DNA of 64,000 nucleotides from Olsenella intestinalis (GTDB taxonomy: Bacteria > Actinomycetota > Coriobacteriia > Coriobacteriales > Atopobiaceae). Position 1 is the stretch's first letter; each line of letters begins with the position of its first letter. Positions 53,701 through 62,700 of this stretch are shown here, piece by piece. The position numbers and the translations under genes are program-made. The stretch covers positions 1-64,000 of the forward strand of contig NZ_JALGRK010000002.1 of NCBI RefSeq assembly GCF_023276655.1, in the 5' to 3' direction. The notes below the pieces were generated by a model. It did no database searches, was not told where the DNA came from, and worked only from the letters and a program-made list of their open reading frames with translations.

Positions 53701-56700
53701 CCCCCACCCCTCGGTCACCTATACCGATGCCGAGAGCCAGCTCTACGTGCTGCGCGAGGGAACCGACTACTCGCTGACGTGGCGCGACAACGTCCATGCG
53801 GGGACGGCCACGGTCTGCGTCACGGCCATCCCGAGCGGAAACTTCACCTATGCCAACACCACGGGCTCCCAGGAGGCCACCTTCCAGATCGCGCCTCGCT
53901 CGCTCGCGAGCCCGGGAGAGGGCGCAAGCGTCGTCTTCCAGGCCATTCCCGACCAGACCTACAGTGGTTCGGCGGCCGAGCCCGCCCCCTCGCTCTCGCT
54001 TGTCACCGAGGCCGGGACCTACGAGATACCGCGGGCGTCCTACACCGCCTCGTGGGCAAACAACGTCGAGGTCACGCGCGACGCGTCCGGCCAGGTGGTC
54101 GCCGCCGCGAGCGTTACCGCGACCGCGGCGGACGGCGATCTTCTCGGCGCCGCCTCGAGCGCCTTCAAGATCGTTCCCATGAGCATCGCTGACGCGCTCG
54201 TGGAGCTTGACCACGCCGATAAGAGCTACGATTTCGAGGGCCAGCCCCTTTCGCTGGGCTCGGGCGTCAATGTGGCCCGCGTCCAGCTCGACGTCGGCGG
54301 CTCGCCGCGCGTGCTGGAGCAGGGCCGTGACTGGAACGCCTCGCTCGACGAGGTCACGGCGACGGGCAACTACGACGTCGTCGTCACGGGCGTGGGCAAC
54401 TACGAGGGGACGGCCCGCTCGACGATCGCGGTCGTCGCCAAGGCCTATGACGTCGACTTCGACGCGAACGGCGGCAGCTTCGGCGGCGCCTCCTCGACCT
54501 CCGTCACCCAGGCCTTCGGCCAGGCGTGGGCGCTTCCCGCCACCGCGCCCGAGCTCGCGGGCTTCACCTTCGCCGGCTACTACGACGCCAACGGCGCCAC
54601 GCCCTCGGATCCCTATGGCGAGGCCGAGGGCGCCCCGTGGGGCAACGTGGTCGACGCCACCACCGTCGTCGGTCGACTCTCGGAGGGCGCCAGGCTCTTC
54701 GCCCGTTGGACGCGCAACTCCTATGCGGCCACCTTCGAGGCCGACCACGGCGCGACCATCGACGGCGGCACGGCTGCCCCCGGCGGTCGAGCGAGCGTCG
54801 CCTTCGAGGGTTCCGTGCCTGCCGGCGTCACCGTCGATACCGGGGCCTACACCTTCCTTGGCTGGGCGTATCGCATGACGTGCGCCGACGGCTCCGTGTC
54901 CACGGGCATGGCGGCCGACTACGCCTCCGTGAGCGTGACCGGCGACGTCACCTTCACCGCGCGCCTGGTCGAGACCGTGTTCGTGTCCGCGACGGCAACC
55001 GACGGCCTCGTGGGCGTCGGTGCCGAGGCCAAGGCAGACGCACCCTCGTCCTCGGCCGAGAGGCTCTCGAGCGTGAGCGGGCAGCGCATCGCCTTCGCCC
55101 CCATCGACGACTGCTACGAGCTCGTCTCGGTCACGGCGACCGACCTCGCGGCGCCCGGCGAGTCCGCCCACACCGCGACGCTGTCGCGCGTTGCCTCGAG
55201 CTTCGAGCTCGGAGGCGCGACCTATGCCTACACGTGGACCCCGAGCGCCTCCGACGCCAACGCGGGCACGATCGTCCTCGGGACGCCCGGCGTCTCCGAC
55301 ATGTCGCTCTCCCTGTCCTTCACGTACGCGCCCAAGCGCACGACCTTCAAGGTCAAGGCATACGTCCAGAGCGTGGCCGGCGGCACCGACCTCTCCAGCT
55401 ACGTGGAGGACCCCAGCCTCGGCTACGAGAGCGGCGAGGTCGACGCGGGCTCCACCATCTCCGTCGTTCCTCCTGTCGCCGAGGGCCTTGCGTTCGTCTC
55501 GTCGTTCGTGGAGTCGCCGGCGTACGCGAACACGTCCACGGCCCGCGCGGACGGCACGACCATCGTCGACCTCTACTACGACCGCGTGCCCTGCTCGTGG
55601 ACGGCGCGCTTCGTCGACGCGAGCGGCAACTCCGTGGCCGACCCCGCGGGTGGCACGGCGCCCTTTGGCGCCACGCTCGGCCTGGCGAGCGGCTCGCCCG
55701 ACGTCGTGGTGACGCCTCCCGACGTCGCGGGCTACGCGAGCACGACTGCCACGAACGTCACGCTCTCGACCGGCGCCAACGAGCTTCTGGTGACCTACGC
55801 TGCCGGCGCGTTCCCCATGACGGTCGACCCCAACGGCGGCACCTGGTCGCAGACGGGCTTTGCCCCCGCCGGCGACGGGACCTACGCGAGCGCCACCGAC
55901 GTCACCTTCCGCGAGTCCGTGACCCTCAGCCGTCCCGAGCGCGCGGGCTACACCTTCGCGGGCTGGCGCCTCGAGGGCACGGGAGCCTCCGTCGCCGGAG
56001 ACGTGGTGGTGCAGGGGAGCGCCGCCTCGCGGGCCGTCGCGACCTGGGTCGTGGCGACCCCCACCGCGACCTCGCGCACCTACAACGAGTCCGCGCAGGT
56101 CGTCGTCGCGTCCGCCCCTGGCATCGACCTTGCCATCGCTCCCGTGACGGGCTCGGCCGACGGCGCCTCGACGGATGCCTCCCGCGGCGCCCTCGCGACC
56201 CATGCGGGCACCTACGACGTCACGGCCTCCCTGTCGGCCTCCGACCATGACGTCACGTGGGAGGACGGCTCGGTGGCCGAGAAGATCGTGCGCGCCACCG
56301 TCGAGCGTGCATCCAACTCCTGGGCGACCCCGCCCTCGTGCGCCTCTGTGAGCTTCGGCACCGCGCCCGCTCCCCAGGCCACGCCCGCGCTGCCCTCCTC
56401 GGGCGCCAGCGTCAGCTTCGCCTACGCACCGCTCACGGGCGACGACTGGTCCGACGCCGCGCCGACGGAGGTGGGCACCTATCGCGTCCGCGCCACGCTC
56501 GAGGGCACCGACGACTACGCGGGCCTCGAGGGCACGGCGACCTTCGCCGTCACGCAGCTCGTGCTCACCGCAGACAACGTCCAGCCCATCGCCGAGCAGG
56601 GCTTCACGGGCCAGCCCGTCACGCCGCCGGTCGTCGTGACGAATGCCGGCGCGACGCTGGCGCTCGGCTCCGACTACGAGGTCAGCTTCGCGGACAACGT

Positions 56701-59700
56701 CAACGTCGGCGTCGCGCGGGCCATCGTGAGGGGCAAGGGCAGCTATGCCGGCGAGGTGTCCGTCGACTTCGAGATCGGCCGCGCCAAGATCGCGCGACCC
56801 GAGGCGCGCACGCTCGTCTACAACGGCGCCGAGCAGGTTGGCGTCGCCGCCTCCACGGGCTTCGACCTCGCGCTCACCGCGGCCCCCGACGGCGCCACGG
56901 GATGCGGCGTGTACTGGCTCGACGGCTCCGAGATCGGTTCCGCCTACGCGACCACGGCCGGCACCTACCAGGTCACGGCCACGCTCGACGACAACCACGA
57001 GTGGGACGACGGCTCGCGCGATCCCGTCGTCGTCACCTTCCGCGTCGCGCCCTTCGACATCTCGGGCGGCAGCCTCGCCGAGGTCGCCCCATTGAGCTTC
57101 ACGGGAGAAGAGCAGCGTCCCGCTCCCGCCCTTCTCGTCGACTACACGGGCGACCTCGTTTTCGACCAGGTCAACGAGGGCCGCGACTACGACCTGACCT
57201 GGAGCGACAACGTCAACGCCGGGCAGGCGAGCGTGACCGCGACGGGCACGGGCAACTTCACGGGCCAGGTGTCGCGCGCGTTCACGATCAGCGCGGTCCC
57301 CGTGACCCTGAGCATCTCCGGCTCTACCACGGGCAAGACCTACGACGGCACGGCCTCGACCGACCCCGCGTTCACGGTCTCCGTCGCCGCGCCGACGGAT
57401 GAGGTCGCCGCGGCCGCGACGGCCGCGCTTGCCCCGATGGCCACTCGCATGGACGTCACAGGCTCTTCTCCGTCATCGTCCCAGGACGCCGGCACCTATG
57501 TGATCCGCCCGACCTACACGCCCGATGACAACTACGACGTGACCGTCATCGACGGCGCGATGACCATCGCGCGCCGCCGCCTCGCCGTCGCGGTGACCGA
57601 CGCCACCAAGACCTACGGCGACGCGACGCCCCAGATCACGGGCACGGTCACCGGCACCTATGCGCCCGGCCAGTCCGCGACGAGCATCGGACTGACCTAT
57701 GCGTGCGACACGCCCGCGGATGCCGATGCGGGCACCTACGGGCGCACCCTCACGGCGTCCTGCACAGACGCGAACTACGAGCTCGACGTCACGCCCGGCA
57801 CGCTCACGGTTAACCCGCGCGCCCTTTCGGACTCCGCCGTGACGGCGACGCTCACCGACGGGACGTGGGACGCCTCCGCCAATGCCTATGCCTACACCTT
57901 CACGGGTGCCGACATCGTCCCCTCGCCGCACCTGGCGCTCGCCGCCTCCGCGGTCACGCGCGACCTGGGCGAGGGTGACATGTCCGACTACACGGCGACG
58001 CTGCTCGGCTCCGGCTCCGCGGCCGTCGACGCCATTCGCGCCGCCGGTTCCTACACGTTGCGCCTCCAGGGCCAGGGCAGCTTCAGCGGCACCCGCGACC
58101 TGCGAATCGTCGTGCGCAACGCGACCGCGACGGCGACCTTCGACGCCAACGGCGGCAGCTTCGCCGGAGGGTCCGCTACGGCAACGCTTGCCCAGGAGTA
58201 CTCCGCCGCCTGGTCGCTGCCCGCATCTCCCGACCGCACCTACACCAAGGGCGACCAGGAGTTCCGCTACACGTTCGCCGGCTGGTGGACCAGAAACGGC
58301 GCCGCCGACGGCGACTGGGGCGAGCGCGTCGAGGCCGGCGCCACCTGCCCGCTCACGGCCGACGCCACGCTCTACGCCAAGTGGGAGACGAGCGAGGCCA
58401 AGGTCGGCTACACGGTGCGCCACTTCGTACAGGGGCTCTCCGACGCGCCGGGCTACCCGACGGAGCCGACCTACGTCGACGAGATGCAGGGCATTCCCGG
58501 AGACGAGATCGACGTCGTGGCGCGTGACGCCGAGGGCCACGCCCTCGCGACGACGGCAACCACCTACGCCGACTCCGCCCATGGGGCCCAGGCGGCGGCT
58601 CTTCTCGTCGCAGAGGACGGCTCCTCCGTCGTGAGCCTCTACTACGACCTGGTCTCGCTCGACGTGCGCTGGGTCGTGGACGGCGCGCAGTTCGCGCAGA
58701 CCAGCGAGCTCTGGGGGGCCACGGCCACGGCGCCTGCGGGCACGCCCGAGCGCGCCGGCGGGCTTGACTACTCCTACTCCTTCGCCGGCTGGCTCGACGA
58801 GTCGGGCAACGCTTTCGACAACCAGGAGCTGCCGGTGCGCTCCGACATCACCTACTTCGCGAGCTTCACCGGCCAGGCCGCCTCCTACGACGTGACGCTC
58901 GACGCCAACGGCGGCCGCCTCGCGGACGGACAGCAGCAGCCCGCAACGGTGGCCTTCGGCGAGTCGCTCGAGCTCCTCGAGCCCGTCAACGAGCACGGCT
59001 GGACGTTCGCCGGCTGGGTCGCCCGTGCCGTCGATGAGTCCGCCCTGGGCGACCCAGGCGAGGTCGTCGCCACGCGCGGCGCCACCTCCTACGTCGGCGG
59101 CACGACCGCGACGCGCCTCTGCGCGAGCTGGCGCGTGAGCGTTCCGACCGCAACCTCCCTCACCTTCGACGGCACCTCGCAGACGGCCGTCGCCGCGGGC
59201 GCCGGCTACACGCTGGGCACGCCCACCCCGCGCGCGGGAACCACCGCCAAGTCCGATGGCGTCCAGCTCGACGGAGGCGGAAACGCGCTCGTCAGGCATG
59301 CGGGCACCTACGACGTCAGCTGCTCGCTCGGCTCCGCGTCGCTTCCCGACGTCGACGCCACGCTGCTTGCCTGGGAGGACGGCTCCACGTCCGCCGCGAG
59401 CGTCCCGGTCAGCGTCGCGCGCGCCGCCAACGCCATCGAGTCCGTGGGGACCGACCCCGCCTCGCCCATCTTTGGCGATCCCTACCAGGGCGTCGCCACC
59501 GCCACGTGGTCGGACGGCGCTCCCGAGGTCACGTGGGGCGCGACCGCGACGGGCACGTTCGGGTCCCAGCGACCCACGGCCGCGGGCACCTACTACGTGC
59601 GCGCCCAGGTCCCCGTCGGCGACGACTGGGAGGCCGCCGAGGCAACGGTCCCGTTCACCATCCAGCCCGCGACCATCGCGCTGGCCACGGTGTCGTCTGC

Positions 59701-62700
59701 GCCCGCCACCTACAACGGCTTCGCGCAGCCGCCGGCCGTGACGGTGTCGATCGGCTCGGCCACGACCCTCGTGGCCGGCCGCGACTACGAGATCTCCTAC
59801 TTCGCCGACGCGGCCCTCACGCAGCCGCTCGCATCCGACGAGCTGGTCGCCGCGGGCACCTACTACGTGCGCGCGGACGGCCTGGGCAACTACGCCCCCG
59901 CCGAGGGCGCAGATGCCTCCTTCGCCGTCGGCACCTACGCCATCGCACCGGCCCCACTCCAGCTCGTGGTCGCTGACGGAGGCGTCGCCACGCGCCCCTA
60001 CGACGGCACGACCGACGTCACGTCCCAGGTCGAGAAGAGCGCGCTCTCGCTCTCCGGCGCTGTTGCGGGCGAGCGCCCGACCCTCGACGCCGCGGTGCTT
60101 GCGGCGACGCTCGATGCCCCTGGCGTCGGCGACCGCACGGCCACCGTCACGGGCGTCGCGCTCGCGGCGGGCAACCCCGCCAACGCCAACTACCGTATCG
60201 CGGCAGGGGAGGGCGGAGCCCAGGCCACGGCATCGTGCAAGGTGGACCCGCGCGAGCTTTCGGTCTCCGGCCTCGCCGCGACCCCGCGCGCCTACGACGG
60301 CACGACCGTCGTTGAGGTGACGGGCACGCCCGTGCTCTCCGGCGAAGTGGCCGGCGAGACGGTGGGCCTTGCCGACGCTCCGCTCTCGGGCACGCTCGAC
60401 TCGGCTGGCTCCGGCGACCGCACGGCGACCGTCTCGGGCCTCGCCCTCGACCCCGCCGCGCCCGCAAACGCCAACTACGCGCTCCCCACCGTCACGCTCC
60501 CGGTGGCGATCTCGCGCCGCCCGGTCTCCGTCGAAGGCGTGTCGGTCGAGAGCAAGACCTACGACGGCACGACCTCAGCCACGGCCTCCGTCTCCGGCGT
60601 GACCTTCCCGGGTTCGGTCGCCGGCGACGAGCTTGCCCTCGACGGATCCAAGCTGTCTGCCGCCTTCGTCTCGCCTGGCGCCGGCGACGCCGTGGCCGCG
60701 ACGGTCACGGGACTCGCTCTCGACGCCGCCCTTCCCTCGAGCGCCAACTACGAGCTCACGGCCGCGACCGCGTCCACGGCCGCCGCCATCGCCCCCGCCG
60801 AGCTCGTCGTGCGCCCGCACGCCTCGAGCGCCCCCTACGGCTCCGAGCCCGCCTGCGAGGGCTACGACCTCGAGGGCTTCGTGGCGGGCGAGGACCGCGC
60901 GAGCGCGGGCGTGTCCGGCGAGCCCACGTTCTCCTTCACGTGCAACGCGGGCAGCGACGCGGGCGACTACGTCGTGAGCGCCCAGGTCGACGGCCTCTCC
61001 GCGCCCAACTACCGCTTCACGGGCGCCCAGGCCGAGTTCCGCGTGGTGCCCGCGGACATCACCTGGGACCCGCCGGTCGGCGTGAGCCCCGCGCGGCCCG
61101 TCTACGGCGACGTCTACACGGCGGTGGGGACGCCCTCCTTCGGAGAGGCGACGTTCGTCTTCTCGTCGACCCCCACCTTCTCGCCCACGAGCACGAGCAC
61201 CACGCCCCCGACCACGGTCGGCACCTACTACGTGCGCGGCACCGTCGCGGGCAGCGCGAACTGGAACGCGGGGCAACAGGTCGCCTCCTTCACGATCGCG
61301 CCGGCCACCTTCGACGAGGCCACGGTGGCCGTCGAGCCCCTGACCTACACGGGGGAGGCGCTCCAGCCCCAGGTGAGCGTTCGCATCGGCACGCAGCCGC
61401 CGCTTTCGGCCGACACTGACTACACGCTCACCTTCTTCGCCGACGCGGCCGGCGCCCAGAAGATCGACCCCGCGACCGACGTCGTTGACGCCGGCACCTA
61501 CTACGTGCAGGCCACCGGTCGCGGCAACTATGACGGCACGGCGACGGCCATTCAGCCGTTCACGGTTGACCAGGCCGACTCCATGGCTGTGGGCCTCGCC
61601 GGCTACGCGGGGACCTACGACGGCGCCGCCCACGCGCTCTCGGCCGACGTCACCGGCGTCGACGCCCGCAGCTCCGCCCTCACCGTGGTCGAGTACCAGG
61701 TGGGCGAGGGCGCATGGTCCACGGACGCCCCGTCCTTCACCGCGACGACCGACGGTGACGTCGCCGTCCGCGCCCGCGCCACAAACCCCAACTACAAGAC
61801 GCACACCTCCGCCGACGCGACCGTGCGCATCGATCGTGCCGCCGTCACGGTTACCGCCGATGGCAAGTCAAAGGTCTTCGGCCAGGAGGACCCTGACCTC
61901 ACGGCCACGGTGACCGGGCTCGTCGGTGCCGACTCCGTCGACTACGAGCTGACGCGCGACGTCGGCGAGGACGTGGGCACCTACGTCATCCATGCCACCG
62001 GCGAGAGGCTCCAGGGCAGCTACGAGGTCACGCTTGCGGACGGTACGTTGACCATCGACTCCGCCGTGGCGCGCATCCCGTCCGCCCTCGTGGGCCTCGT
62101 CTTCGACGGCACCTCCCAGCTCGGCGTCGACTTCGACGACGCGCTCTGCGTCGCCGAGGGCGAGCGCGCGACCGACGCCGGCGAGCACGTGGCCACCGTC
62201 CGGCTCCTCGATCCCGGTAACATCGTCTGGGAGGACCTCACGATCGACCCGGCCGACGCGATCGAGGTCGCCTACGCCGTCGCCCCGGCCGACATCGCGC
62301 AGGCGACCATCGCGCCCATCGCCGACCAGGTGGAGACCGGCGAGCCTCTCGAGCCCGCCCTCGACGTCACGGCCCTGGGCCGCACCCTCGTCGCCGGCGT
62401 CGACTACGAGGCCGCCTACGAGTCCAACGTGGGCGTAGGCACGGCGACGGTCACGATCTCCGGCACCGGCAACTGGACGGGCACGGCGCAGGCCACCTTC
62501 AAGGTCGTGCCCGACAGGCCTGACGCCATCCCGATGTTCCGCCTCTACAACCCCTACTCGGGCGAGCACTTCTACACCGCCTCGCCCGGCGAGCGCGAGT
62601 TCCTGAGCCGCGTCGGCTGGAACTACGAGGGCGTCGGCTGGTGGGCGCCCATCGAGGGCGGAGAGCCCGTCTACCGCCTCTACAACCCCTACGGCGGCGA

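Noticed and set aside
35040-56998. Very long reverse-strand frames within the giant genes (for example 35040-39641, 39915-43856, 52421-56998)
   Set aside because: Low-complexity Arg/Gly/Val/Ala translations that mirror the sense codons; no motifs, start signals or domains.
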